From Candidatus Lernaella stagnicola (GTDB lineage: Bacteria; Lernaellota; Lernaellaia; Lernaellales; Lernaellaceae), in assembly GCA_030765525.1 (NCBI GenBank), contig JAVCCK010000031.1, positions 1 through 64,000 on the forward strand: a DNA stretch of 64,000 nucleotides, read 5' to 3'. This document shows, one piece after another, positions 1 to 10,606 of the stretch. The notes under the pieces are model-generated. The model was not told the DNA's origin. It worked only from the letters and a program-made list of their open reading frames with translations, and did no database searches. The translations under genes and the position numbers were made by a program. Positions within the stretch are counted from its first letter, which is position 1. The number at the start of each line of letters is the position of its first letter.

Positions 1-903
1 GGCGACCTTGCCGAGGGTCACAGCGCGCTCGCGCACGTCGCCGATTTTTTCGTAGACGGGCAACTCTTCTTCTTGGCGGATGCGCAAGGCCTCGTCGAGT
101 TCGCCGCGTCGGTAGAGGATGTCGGCGACCTTGCCGAGGGTCACGGCGCGCGAGCGCACGTCGCCGAGTTCGTTACATAAGGGACCCACGACGCTACGTA
201 AAAGGTTCAACGCGGCGGTCCAATCACCACGTAATCGGTATGCGTCCGAGGCTTTCGACAATAATTCAATACGCAGTTTTTTCTCTTCGTCGTGTTTTGA
301 ATCGCGAAACACTTCGGCAAGTTCGATATAATAATTGGGGGATTCCAATTCATGTTGGTAGGGGTTACGATCGAACCGGCGGTAGCTATCGTCGGACAAC
401 CCAGCGTCGGGCGGGGGGTCGGGAAAAAGAAAAACGTGGGAACGCACGGACCATAGGTCCGGCGAAACGCCGGCACACAATTCGGCTAACCACGGCGGGC
501 CGGTCAACAAGATCGCATGAGGAACGCCTTGTATCAACATGTTCCGGCGCTCGTTGAGTAAACGCAGAGCGACTTGCCAACCGGCACGTAGTTCGTCCGC
601 GTATCCGTGCGCCGTTACAATGAGCGCCTGCCTCGGCGAAAATTCGTCGCTGGTGACAATAAGGTCTTCCACTAGTTGTTTTAGCTTTGACGGAAGGTCG
701 TATTCCAGGATACGAGCGGGCAAAGTTTCTTGCTTCGATGTCGCAAGGCGTCGGAGGACTTCGTCACGAACGAGACGATTTTCCGAGAGTATCAGGAATA
801 GTTCAAACTTATCGCCGAGTTCAAGCGCCGAGGTGAGTAAGTCAAACTGTTCCTCGCCCTTGGGTCCGAGCGCTACAGGTTCACTCTTTTTCGCTGGACT
901 CAT
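1..903 (-). CDS. TPR-repeat protein, C-terminus beyond left edge
   Basis: Reading the minus strand from an ATG at 903 gives 301 codons still open at base 1, so the C-terminus lies outside the window. Residues 1 to about 200 are a non-repeat domain that includes LLTGPPWLAELC and SPDLWSVRSHVF. From memory this pattern precedes TPR arrays in proteins that travel with STAND-type NTPases, and it may be an ATPase-like fold without Walker motifs. TPR helices follow from about residue 205. The last visible units are near-identical copies 41 residues (123 bp) apart, at bases 1 and 124. The ATG overlaps the stop of the upstream ATPase gene by 23 bp, so the two are probably co-translated. The ligand is unknown. 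Confidence 0.8.
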   Translation of the reverse strand, partial: MSPAKKSEPVALGPKGEEQFDLLTSALELGDKFELFLILSENRLVRDEVLRRLATSKQETLPARILEYDLPSKLKQLVEDLIVTSDEFSPRQALIVTAHGYADELRAGWQVALRLLNERRNMLIQGVPHAILLTGPPWLAELCAGVSPDLWSVRSHVFLFPDPPPDAGLSDDSYRRFDRNPYQHELESPNYYIELAEVFRDSKHDEEKKLRIELLSKASDAYRLRGDWTAALNLLRSVVGPLCNELGDVRSRAVTLGKVADILYRRGELDEALRIRQEEELPVYEKIGDVRERAVTLGKVA

Positions 904-2245
904 GGGCAGCCTGTGTGAGGCGTTTCAATCGTTGGAAACGTTGAGATTTGTATTTGATAAGCGGGTGCAGGTCGTACCATGGGTGTCCGTTATGGTAACA
1001 AAGTAGGAAATGATTATCGAACCAACCGGCGGGACGGTCCACGTCTATCCGCCCCGGCGGCACGTCGTGAGTTTCTTCCACAGTGAGAAGGTCCTCGACG
1101 TCATCCTGGTAAAGCGAAGTGTCATATAGTTGGGCCAACGCCTCGATCTCGATTTCCAAACAGTCTTTGGTTTTTTCAACCGACAACGGCAATGCATCTT
1201 CGTTGTAGTTGATACGCGTCAAAATCGCTCGCGCGAGGCGTAACAAATCGCGTACATATCCCCCCGAAAAAACCGCCACTTCACGTAAGACTTCGCCTGA
1301 TTGCTCGCCGAAAATTGCATTGATGTCAAAGCGCTTCGCCAGGATCTCGATCATCTTGTTGATTCCACTGTCGTTTTCGCGACGATCGTTTTCCGGCTCG
1401 CAAACCTTCACCATGGGCAAGGTTATCGGTTCGCCGAGTTTGCTGCCTATCGATCTCCAGGTCTCCACGAAGCGTAGCCATGGCGGAATCGTGTAAACGG
1501 TGTGGCACGGCAGCAGTAAGTCGTCAGCGTGGAGTTTGAAGAGATTGATGACACTCGTACGCGCTTCCGGCGTGCCCACGTCGCCTAACTTCTCTAAGTT
1601 ATCCAACACGATCACTAAACCATGCTTTGTCGGGAATTTCTTCTTATACGTGGCTACAGCTTCGACAATAAACTCGCGACACTTTTTAATGACCATAGGT
1701 TGCTTTTGTTGTTCGTGAATATGCCGCTGCAGGCTTTGTCGGAACGAAAGGTTCTTTTTGATTTCCGCGTTCAGACTAATTCCGGCCGGCAACGAAAAGC
1801 CGACTTCTCTGATTTCGATTTCGGTTTGCAGCGTCGCGAAAATACGATCTAAAATCGAAGAACCCGTGTCCGATGAGGGACTGATTTTTTGGTCTATCGC
1901 CCCAGCGATGCTTAGCATCACTTCGTAAGGCGCCACCGGAATCTGCAGATTCAGGAATTCTTCGAGGTCGACATAAGCAGGCGTAAAATCCTTTTCTTGC
2001 AGGGTATGAACCAAGCCTCTTAGCGCCGTGCTCTTGCCGCTTCCGCGGAAGCCGGAAAAAAGAATGCGCGCGAAATCCTCACCTATTTGCGCCGTTTCGA
2101 TGCGGTTGAAAAGAAGCCGACCCGTACGGTCACGACCACGCACGCCTTTTTCGTCGAGGTCGACCCATCGGGGGTCGGTTGGCTCCAAAGGCTCTTCGGG
2201 ATGGCAATTCTTATACGCTCTAGCGATGAGTTCTTTGTCAGTCAT
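881..2245 (-). CDS. P-loop ATPase (AAA/STAND-like) paired with TPR protein
   Basis: This is a cytoplasmic 454-residue NTPase. A Walker A motif GFRGSGKST lies at residues 65-73, and a Walker B-like VIVLDNLEK lies near residue 215. The C-terminal third (LAQLYDTSLYQDD onward, ending with HPLIKYKSQRF) looks like a helical or winged-helix lid. The start is taken at the ATG at 2245, which has AAAGGGA about seven bases upstream; an upstream in-frame ATG at 2302 lacks a ribosome binding site. The gene overlaps the TPR gene by 23 bp. Together they look like a STAND NTPase split into a motor and a sensor subunit, but no effector domain is visible. Function is unassigned; a defence or signalling role is only a guess. 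Confidence 0.8.
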   Translation of the reverse strand: MTDKELIARAYKNCHPEEPLEPTDPRWVDLDEKGVRGRDRTGRLLFNRIETAQIGEDFARILFSGFRGSGKSTALRGLVHTLQEKDFTPAYVDLEEFLNLQIPVAPYEVMLSIAGAIDQKISPSSDTGSSILDRIFATLQTEIEIREVGFSLPAGISLNAEIKKNLSFRQSLQRHIHEQQKQPMVIKKCREFIVEAVATYKKKFPTKHGLVIVLDNLEKLGDVGTPEARTSVINLFKLHADDLLLPCHTVYTIPPWLRFVETWRSIGSKLGEPITLPMVKVCEPENDRRENDSGINKMIEILAKRFDINAIFGEQSGEVLREVAVFSGGYVRDLLRLARAILTRINYNEDALPLSVEKTKDCLEIEIEALAQLYDTSLYQDDVEDLLTVEETHDVPPGRIDVDRPAGWFDNHFLLCYHNGHPWYDLHPLIKYKSQRFQRLKRLTQAAHESSEKE

Positions 2246-2360
2246 GCGGCATCCCTTTGATATTTCCCTGTTTCTCATACCTATTTTGGCACGAAAGGGC
2301 AATACCGAACAGAGACCCTGGTAGGGCCGCCGGTGAAGGAAGATTCCTCAAAAGCCGGGC

Positions 2361-3743
<1,383 letters not shown>

Positions 3744-4014
3744 CGATCAACTCCATTTTGGCTTTGACACCGGCAAAATCATAGTCGTAGGCGTCATTTA
3801 AGATTGTTTATCGATCCCCCAATCAGGATCGAAGAGCTCAGTGGGCTCAATTGAAATTAAAGGAACGTGTTCTTATATTTTCTTCCAAGTCGTTCGGTGA
3901 AAAACGGGAACACGAATCACAGTTAGGCTTGCTCGTAAAGAAAGCATGTTATTTGCCCATAGCTTTGTCAAGCATTTTTTTTCCTGTTCCCATTTTCGCG
4001 ACACACTCCTTTAA

Positions 4015-4782
4015 TCAGCCGCCGGGGACGACGATCGCCGAAAGCTGTCGACCCGTTTGTCCGCCGTCTCGGCGGTGGGAAAACAATCGCTCGTCGAAGG
4101 TCGTCGGACCGACGATTTCGATCGATTGACTTACCAAGCCCGCGTGAAGCAGGTCCTTGACGGCCATCAAACGCAAATCCATGTGCGGCTTGCGGCGCCG
4201 ATCGGGCCAAATCACCGCCGTTAGATCGAAGCGCTCGTGCAAGAACGCCAGCGCCAGGTCACGGTTGACTTCATAGTTTTTGGGACCGATCGCCGGACCC
4301 ACGGCCGCGGCCACGTCACCAGGCTCCAAGGAAAACGCCCGCGTCAAGCGTTCGACCGTTTCGCCGATGATCCCTGCCAACAAACTGCGCCAACCGGCAT
4401 GGATCACGCCGGCGGCTCGCCCGTCCACCGCACCGATCAAAATCGGTACACAATCGGCCGTCAACACGCCTATCGCCTGGCCCGGAACGCCGGTTACGAC
4501 CGCGTCGCCTTCCGAACCACGCACCACGGCAGGTTCTTTGTGCGTGAGTTGGCGAACCCGCTTGCCGTGAACCTGCGCGGGCAGGTACAGCGAGTCTGTT
4601 TCCAGAGCGGCCAACACCCGGCGTTCGTTTTCGGCCAGGTGATCCGGATGCCCCTCCTCCCGGGCGCTCAAGTTCAGCGAGCGAAAGTGTCCCTCGCTGA
4701 CGCCGCCTTCGCGACCGAAGAACCGGGCACGATAACCGGCCGATTCCAATAGAGCGCTTCGCCAAAAGGGAAGGTCAGGCAT
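4015..4782 (-). CDS. pgeF: Purine nucleoside phosphorylase/laccase-domain protein (PgeF/YfiH family)
   Basis: A 255-residue member of the DUF152/YfiH family. Members were once called polyphenol oxidases; characterised ones act on purine nucleosides or correct peptidoglycan-precursor errors. Family signatures are visible: the QVHG segment, TADCVPI with the metal-binding Cys, and VIHAGWR with the conserved His. The start is set at the ATG at 4782 rather than upstream, because the family begins close to this point and the ATG overlaps the rluD stop by 8 bp (AATGCCTGA), indicating translational coupling. Pairing of rluD with yfiH is common in bacteria. The exact substrate cannot be read from sequence. 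Confidence 0.9.
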   Translation of the reverse strand: MPDLPFWRSALLESAGYRARFFGREGGVSEGHFRSLNLSAREEGHPDHLAENERRVLAALETDSLYLPAQVHGKRVRQLTHKEPAVVRGSEGDAVVTGVPGQAIGVLTADCVPILIGAVDGRAAGVIHAGWRSLLAGIIGETVERLTRAFSLEPGDVAAAVGPAIGPKNYEVNRDLALAFLHERFDLTAVIWPDRRRKPHMDLRLMAVKDLLHAGLVSQSIEIVGPTTFDERLFSHRRDGGQTGRQLSAIVVPGG

Positions 4783-5731
4783 TGCTTTTCTCCACGATCT
4801 CCAAGATAGCGGCCAGATCGCCGGGGATCGGCGCGGTGAACTCAACATAAGCACGACGGGCCGGATGTTCAAAACCCAACTCGCGGGCATGCAAAGCCGG
4901 CCGCCGCAGAGCTTGGCACGCCGCGCGCAATTCCGGATCGGTCAACCGATGGAGCGGCCGCACGCCGCCGTATAAGTCGTCGCCGACCAGCGGCCAACCA
5001 CTTTCCGCGCAATGGACGCGAATTTGGTGCGTGCGTCCGGTCAACAGAGTGCATGTCAACGCCGAGACCTCGCCGGTGCTCGATTCGACTCGGTAGAGCG
5101 TCGTCGCCGATTTGCCCTTGACGGTCACGCTGCTCATCTTCTTGCGGTTGGTGACGTGACGCCCGATGGCGTTTTCCATGCGGCCTTCGATATCCCGCGG
5201 TCGACCGGTTACCAGCGCCAGGTACTTTTTCGTTACGGTTCGTTGCGCAAACTGGCGCTGCAAGTCCTGCATGGCCGGGCCGGTCTTCGCCACCACCAGC
5301 AAGCCGCTCGTGCCCTTATCCAAGCGGTGCACGATGCCCGGTCGGTCCTCGCCGGCGGCGTCGGCCAGCGCCGGAACGTGATGCAGCAGCGCATTGACCA
5401 GCGTGCCGTCCGGATTACCCGCCGCGGGATGCACGACCATTCCCGGCGCCTTGTTGACGACCAGGAGATGCTCATCTTCAAACACGATGTCCAGGTCTAA
5501 CGCCTGCGGACGCAAACCCGACGCGGGCGGCGGTGGAATATCGGCGACCAGTCGCTGACCCGGCCGTACCGTGGTGGCCGGTTTCGCCGGGTGACCGTCG
5601 AGAGTGATGTGTCCCTCTTTGATCAATTGACCGGCGCGGCTGCGGGTCAAATCCTGCACGAGGGAGGCTGCCGCCTGGTCCAGCCGCACGCCTGCCATGT
5701 CCGTTGGAATAATCGTTTCATACTTTTGCAT
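4775..5731 (-). CDS. rluD: RluD-family 23S rRNA pseudouridine synthase
   Basis: Converts specific uridines of large-subunit rRNA to pseudouridine. Residues 1-60 form an S4 RNA-binding domain (RLDQAAASLV, then SRAGQLIKEGHITLDG). The catalytic domain carries the HRLDKGTSGLL motif, whose Asp is the nucleophile of the RluA/RluD family, and the later TGRTHQIRVH motif. The 318-residue length from the ATG at 5731 is typical. A TTG six codons upstream is also in frame, and neither start has a clear ribosome binding site. The 3' end overlaps the pgeF-like gene by 8 bp. RluA-family specificity (RluC or RluD) cannot be separated by eye, but the S4 domain and partner gene favour RluD. Confidence 0.93.
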   Translation of the reverse strand: MQKYETIIPTDMAGVRLDQAAASLVQDLTRSRAGQLIKEGHITLDGHPAKPATTVRPGQRLVADIPPPPASGLRPQALDLDIVFEDEHLLVVNKAPGMVVHPAAGNPDGTLVNALLHHVPALADAAGEDRPGIVHRLDKGTSGLLVVAKTGPAMQDLQRQFAQRTVTKKYLALVTGRPRDIEGRMENAIGRHVTNRKKMSSVTVKGKSATTLYRVESSTGEVSALTCTLLTGRTHQIRVHCAESGWPLVGDDLYGGVRPLHRLTDPELRAACQALRRPALHARELGFEHPARRAYVEFTAPIPGDLAAILEIVEKSNA

Positions 5732-5799
5732 AGCCGGTATTCTGCGCAAATCCGGCGCGTAATAAAAGGCGGCATCGAATATCTACACGGGAAAGCCGA

Positions 5800-7434
5800 C
5801 TACAGCTTTTTTCTCAACGGCAAATGTCGCAGCGCCTTCAGCCAGGAGCGGGCGACCTGCCGGCCGGAAAGAGCCTTCACCAACGCCGAGAAGGTCTCGC
5901 GCACCTGGCCGTTGTATGGATACCACCACGGCTTTTTTATCCACGGCACGAAGTCGGAGGAAATGTGCACCGTGCGCACCATTTCAAACAGTCCCTCGCG
6001 ACCGTGGGTCTTGCCGGCGCCTGATTCCCCGAAGCCACCCCACGGCGTTTCGGCCAGGGCGTAGGTGTAGAGACTGTCGTTGATGGTTACCGTTCCCGCC
6101 TCGAGTTGTTCGGCGACCTGGCGCGCGCGACGCCGGTTGCCGCTCCAGACGCTGGCCGACAGGGCGAAGGTCGAATCGTTCGCCATGTTGATGGCTTCTT
6201 CCTGTGAATCGAAGAGTACGATCGGCAACACCGGACCGAAGTTTTCTTCCTGCATGATCGGCATGTCTTGGGTGACGTTGGTCAAAATCGTCGGGGCGTA
6301 GAAGTCGCCGCAACAGTCCTCGACGATGTGTCCGCCGATTTGTACATGGGCTCCTTCCGCCACGGCTTGCCGCACTTGGCGGTCGATTTGCATGAGTTGG
6401 CTACGGCTGGTGATCGCGCCGATATCGACATCGAAATCGTGGTCGGCGCCGACGCGCAATTGCCCCGCTTTTTTCACGATCATCCGCACAAAATCGCGGT
6501 AGATAGGTCGCTCGACGTACACGCGTTCAATCCCGGCGCAAGTTTGACCCGCGTTGGCCATCGCCCCCCACAGGATGCCACTGGTCGTCGCGTCGAGATC
6601 GCAGTCGGCCAGCACCACCGCCGGGTCTTTACCGCCCAGTTCGAGCGTGATGGGTAGCAGACGCTCAGCCGCCAGCATGGCCAGGTGACGACCGATCGGC
6701 ACGCTACCGGTGAAGATCAGGCGGTCAACCGGTTCCTCGATCAATACTTCACCAAGCTTGCCCGGTCCTTGAATAATCTGTACGACATCCTCGGGCAGGC
6801 CCGTCGATTCCCAAATTTCACGGATCATCTCGCCGATCAGGGGCACCGAACTGCTGGGTTTCATCACCACGACGTTGCCCGCGATGAGGGCCATGGCGAT
6901 TTGTGTCATGGGAATGCCGAAAGGGTAGTTCCACGGCGAAATAATGCCCACCACACCCCAAGGCACGTAGCGCAACCTGCTGGATTTTCCCAACAGGTTC
7001 CAAAACGGCATCGTCACACCGTGTCCGCTCAGTATTTTGGGCGCCTGACGCGCGAAATGCGCGTTGTGGTAGATCACCGGCAAGATGTCGGAACTTTCGG
7101 CCTCGACGCGCGGCTTGCCGTTCTCCCGTGAAATCAGCGAGGAGATTTCATCCAACCTATCGCTGATGATCTCGTTGGCCCGCCGCAAGTATTGCGCTCG
7201 CTCTTCGAACGAGGTTCGCGCCCACTTTTTCGCCGCCCACCTCGCTCGACGTACCGCTTCGTGTCCTTCGTCCCGTGAAGTGACGGCCACAGTGCCCAGG
7301 TACTCGCCCGTCGCCGGATTGGTGGAGGATATCGTGAGCGGCGACTCGCTGGGCGGTTTGCTGTGGCCGTTGGTGCCCTTTCGGGTGGCCCCGACTTGTT
7401 CGCTGCGCCATTCGAGATTCGGTTGCCTTTCCAT
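5800..7434 (-). CDS. NAD(P)-dependent aldehyde dehydrogenase
   Basis: A 544-residue member of the aldehyde dehydrogenase superfamily, which oxidises aldehydes to acids with NAD(P). The catalytic Cys sits in ANAGQTCAGIERV, the general-base Glu in LELGGKDPAVV, the cofactor-binding segment PWNYPF and FTGSVPIGR are present, and EENFGPVLP is conserved. It has a 30-residue polar N-terminal tail and a basic C-terminal tail (ending HLPLRKKL) beyond the usual 480-500 residues. The C-terminal pattern recalls long-chain or coniferyl-type aldehyde dehydrogenases, but the substrate is not determined. It is transcribed away from the isomerase-like gene at 7628 and shows no operon partner. Confidence 0.93.
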   Translation of the reverse strand: MERQPNLEWRSEQVGATRKGTNGHSKPPSESPLTISSTNPATGEYLGTVAVTSRDEGHEAVRRARWAAKKWARTSFEERAQYLRRANEIISDRLDEISSLISRENGKPRVEAESSDILPVIYHNAHFARQAPKILSGHGVTMPFWNLLGKSSRLRYVPWGVVGIISPWNYPFGIPMTQIAMALIAGNVVVMKPSSSVPLIGEMIREIWESTGLPEDVVQIIQGPGKLGEVLIEEPVDRLIFTGSVPIGRHLAMLAAERLLPITLELGGKDPAVVLADCDLDATTSGILWGAMANAGQTCAGIERVYVERPIYRDFVRMIVKKAGQLRVGADHDFDVDIGAITSRSQLMQIDRQVRQAVAEGAHVQIGGHIVEDCCGDFYAPTILTNVTQDMPIMQEENFGPVLPIVLFDSQEEAINMANDSTFALSASVWSGNRRRARQVAEQLEAGTVTINDSLYTYALAETPWGGFGESGAGKTHGREGLFEMVRTVHISSDFVPWIKKPWWYPYNGQVRETFSALVKALSGRQVARSWLKALRHLPLRKKL

Positions 7435-7627
7435 GATGGGTCTCCTGTTTTTTTCTCAATCACACCAAAGTCTTATTTTTATGCCAAACAAAACATAATG
7501 AGCCAAAGCCAGTGCGTCAATTTTCATTTTCAGCGACCGTGTCGCTTTCGTTCGGCCCCGGCGGTCGCTATAAAGAAACATCCCGCGCGTTGGGCGGGAT
7601 TCCGAGACAAGGAAAGGGTTAGCGGCG

Positions 7628-8521
7628 ATGGACATGAGCTTGAGCACCATGTTGATTTCCGGCTCGTTCGGGAAAATCGAAAAGTGGCATATTGCCGCGC
7701 TGGCCGAACACGGTTTCGCGCGCTTGGAGATCGGCGAGGGCGACGATCACTTCGACTGGTACAGCCCGTCTGCCGTGGCGGAGTTAAGCAGGTGGCTCGA
7801 CGAATTCGGCGTCCGCGCCCACACCTTGCATCTGCCCTTTCGCACCGGCCGGGGCACGCCGCAGTTCCATTACCTGAGCCTTTCCGAGCCGTACGAAGCG
7901 TGGCGGCGCGAGGCGATCGACGCCAAGGTGCACCTTAGTCGCGTAGCCGCCGATCTGGGTTGCCCGCTGGTTGTCGAGCACGGTCCCGGCGACGAGTACG
8001 ACGAACCCAACGGCAACGGCAGCATCGCCCCGCTGGATGTTTATCGACGTTTTACGATCGACCAAGCGCGTGATACGTACCGGCGTTCGCTGGAAGAATA
8101 CTGGGAACGAACCCGCGAATTCGGTTTGCGTGTGGCGCTGGAAAACGTGATGACGCGCGCCTCGACCGTTACCGACCTACTGGCTTTTTGTCGTGAGTTC
8201 GACCAAGAGCGTTTCGGCATTTGCGTGGATATCGGTCACGCTCATGTTGATGGCGACGTGCTTGGCGAACTAACGAAAGCCGGTTCGAGTTTGGTTGCGG
8301 TACACATGCACGACAACGACGGCAGCGACGACCAGCACTTGGTACCGGGCGAAGGCAGCGTCGATTGGCCCGGTGTCATGCGGCACTTGAAAGCCTCGCC
8401 GTGGCTGCACGCCGTCACATTGGAGGTCGCATATCACGATTCGGAGTGCACCGAGGTTGCGTTTCGGCGCGTCTTGCGACGCTTGCGGGACGCGGCGTCG
8501 TTTCTGAGCAACTTGCAATAA
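7628..8521 (+). CDS. Sugar phosphate isomerase/epimerase-like TIM barrel (AP endonuclease family 2 fold)
   Basis: A 297-residue protein of the xylose-isomerase-like TIM-barrel family. Conserved metal-ligand contexts are visible: the Glu in VALENVMTRAS, the Asp/His in GICVDIGHAHVDG, the His in VAVHMHDNDG, and a late Glu in AVTLEVAYHDS. Such proteins isomerise or epimerise sugars or cleave DNA at abasic sites; context does not decide between them, but sugar chemistry is the usual role for stand-alone members. The ATG at 7628 follows GGAAAGGG at a good distance. The gene stands alone between a divergent aldehyde dehydrogenase and the ankyrin lipoprotein gene. Confidence 0.85.
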   Translation: MDMSLSTMLISGSFGKIEKWHIAALAEHGFARLEIGEGDDHFDWYSPSAVAELSRWLDEFGVRAHTLHLPFRTGRGTPQFHYLSLSEPYEAWRREAIDAKVHLSRVAADLGCPLVVEHGPGDEYDEPNGNGSIAPLDVYRRFTIDQARDTYRRSLEEYWERTREFGLRVALENVMTRASTVTDLLAFCREFDQERFGICVDIGHAHVDGDVLGELTKAGSSLVAVHMHDNDGSDDQHLVPGEGSVDWPGVMRHLKASPWLHAVTLEVAYHDSECTEVAFRRVLRRLRDAASFLSNLQ

Positions 8522-8575
8522 ATGACGCCGCATGCGAGAAAAACGGCGTTGTCCGGCAATCGTAGGGAGACTCAT

Positions 8576-10606
8576 ATGCGTACCATCAGGCCGCTTCTGT
8601 TTATCCTGATGCTCGCGGGATGCGTGCTTTGCGCGACCGCCTGTGAGCGGATGATTCCCCTGTCCGACGCGATGCAGTCTCTGGACCCCATGGCCGTACA
8701 AACCGCCTTGAACCAAGGCTCGAACCCCAATCAAATCAACGAAACCGGAGCGCCCTTTCTCGTCGTCGCGGCGCGTGAGGCGCAACCGGAAATCCTCGCC
8801 ATGTTGCTGGGAGCCGGGGCCGAGCCCGACGCCGTCGCCCCGGACGAAGAAACCGCGCTGGTGGCGGCCGTCAAGCAAAATGACGCTGCAAGTATCGAAG
8901 CCCTGGCGGCCTACGGCGCCGACGTCAACCGCGAAACCGCCACGGTTCGCCCGCTCGGCGCGGCAGCTCGGCTTGGGAATTACTCCGCCGCCGAGGCGCT
9001 TATCACAGCCGGCGCCGGCATACCGCGTCGCTTCAGCAGGACTCACCCGCTTTGTCTGGCTGCCGAAAGTGGTCACGTGGGCATCGCCAAGTTGCTGCTT
9101 TCGCACGGCGCCGATCCCAAACACGCTTGCGTGGCGATCGCCGCCCGTAAAGGCCACCTCGACTATATTCGCGAAATGGTGGCCGCAGGCGCGTCTCCTG
9201 ACCTCACTATCGGCGATGAAGACGCGGCGCTCGTGGCTGCGGCACGCCGGGGTGACGGGGACCAAATCGACTTCCTGCTGGCTATCGGCGCCGACCCCAA
9301 CGTTCCCGCCCGCCTTTTTCCGGACATAGATTTGTGGGGAACGCCCCTGCATGTTGCGGCGTGGCGTGGCGATATTGATTCGATCGACGCGTTGATCGAC
9401 GCCGGCGCGAACCCCAATAGCGCGGGTAAATCCGGCGTGTTCCCGCTTTCGACGGCCGCCGATGTCGATACGGCACAGAAACTGATCACCGGCGGAGCCG
9501 TGGCGCGCTATTTCAGCCCGGAGACGGATTCCGCCGTCGATCGCGATGCCGGCCGCGAGCCGATGCATTCCATTTTTTCGGCCGAAGTTGCCGATTTCCT
9601 CGTTCGTGGGCACGGCGCGGTGATCGACACCCTCTCAGCCGTGCAGCAAGCCTCGCCGTTGCTGTTGGCGTTGCGCGACTACTACACACGCTTTGCCGAC
9701 AACGAGGATCTGCGACAAAGGCGTTTGGCAGTCGCTCAGTACTTGATCGGCGAGCACGCTGATTTGTTAGCCGTGGCCGCCGACGGCCATTCGCCGCTGG
9801 GCGTTATTTTCGACCATGCTGATGAGGCGATGATCGATTTCCTCAAGCAGAAACGGCGGGAAGGGTGGCTGCATTTCGGCGCCGACCCACTCGGTCGCAC
9901 CGGCCCGCTTCACCTGTGCGCCAAGAGCGGCGATCTGGAAAACGTAAAGACGCTGGTACAGTTGGGTGTGGATATGAATCGTGCCGATTGGCACGGTTAC
10001 AACGTGCTGGGATACGCCGAGGCAGAAGGCCATAAAGACGTCGCCGAGTTTCTGCGAGCCAGCGGTGCGATTCCGGTTACCCGCGAAAGAATCTGCGGCG
10101 TAGTGGCTGCGTCCAACTTGATCAGGCTGACCCGGTTGTTGGCGTTAACGCCCAACTTCAACCCTGTTTATTGCCAGGGACGAACCCTGCTGGGCGAGGC
10201 CGTCGACCGGGACAACCAAGCGCTGGTTCGCCTGTTGCTGGAGTTGGGCGCGGATCCCAACCACCTGGCCGCGTCGGCCGAGACCGCCGATAACCCGCAA
10301 GAAAATCCCTTCGCGCTCATGGTGGAAAAAGGCGCCGAAACCGGCTTGATTCGCCTCGCCGTGAATCGCGGCGCCGATATCAGCCATTTGGGGTGGGGCA
10401 CTGACGCGACGTTGCTGCATATGGCGGCTAAGTCGGGACAGGTCGATACCGTGCGATTCTTCATCGAACTGGGCTTGCCGGTAAACGCCAAAACCAGCGA
10501 CGATAAGACGCCGATGGACTACGCTGTCGCCAACGCGGTACGCCAGGAACTTGCTCTGCACGGCGGCCGTTCCGGCGCCGATCTGCAATCCGAATCGATC
10601 GAATAG
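8576..10606 (+). CDS. Ankyrin-repeat lipoprotein
   Basis: A 676-residue exported protein. The signal peptide MRTIRPLLFILMLAGC ends in an LAGC lipobox (Cys16), so it should be lipid-anchored outside the inner membrane. The rest is an array of roughly 33-residue ankyrin repeats from about residue 40 to the end, recognisable by repeated LLGAGAEPDA, LLSHGADPKHA, ALIDAGANPNSA, LLELGADPNHL and MAAKSGQVDTVRFFIELG units. The start at 8576 follows GGGAG and places the lipobox correctly; an in-frame ATG 18 codons upstream lacks this. Ankyrin arrays bind proteins, but the partner is unknown. No catalytic domain is visible. Confidence 0.88.
   Translation: MRTIRPLLFILMLAGCVLCATACERMIPLSDAMQSLDPMAVQTALNQGSNPNQINETGAPFLVVAAREAQPEILAMLLGAGAEPDAVAPDEETALVAAVKQNDAASIEALAAYGADVNRETATVRPLGAAARLGNYSAAEALITAGAGIPRRFSRTHPLCLAAESGHVGIAKLLLSHGADPKHACVAIAARKGHLDYIREMVAAGASPDLTIGDEDAALVAAARRGDGDQIDFLLAIGADPNVPARLFPDIDLWGTPLHVAAWRGDIDSIDALIDAGANPNSAGKSGVFPLSTAADVDTAQKLITGGAVARYFSPETDSAVDRDAGREPMHSIFSAEVADFLVRGHGAVIDTLSAVQQASPLLLALRDYYTRFADNEDLRQRRLAVAQYLIGEHADLLAVAADGHSPLGVIFDHADEAMIDFLKQKRREGWLHFGADPLGRTGPLHLCAKSGDLENVKTLVQLGVDMNRADWHGYNVLGYAEAEGHKDVAEFLRASGAIPVTRERICGVVAASNLIRLTRLLALTPNFNPVYCQGRTLLGEAVDRDNQALVRLLLELGADPNHLAASAETADNPQENPFALMVEKGAETGLIRLAVNRGADISHLGWGTDATLLHMAAKSGQVDTVRFFIELGLPVNAKTSDDKTPMDYAVANAVRQELALHGGRSGADLQSESIE

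Noticed and set aside
2285-2305. TGGCAC-like sequence downstream of rho
   Set aside because: No GC at the right spacing and no gene downstream on that strand.
8270-9613. A 447-codon minus-strand frame opposite the ankyrin gene
   Set aside because: The plus strand encodes a signal peptide and clear ankyrin repeats; the minus frame looks like a codon-bias shadow.
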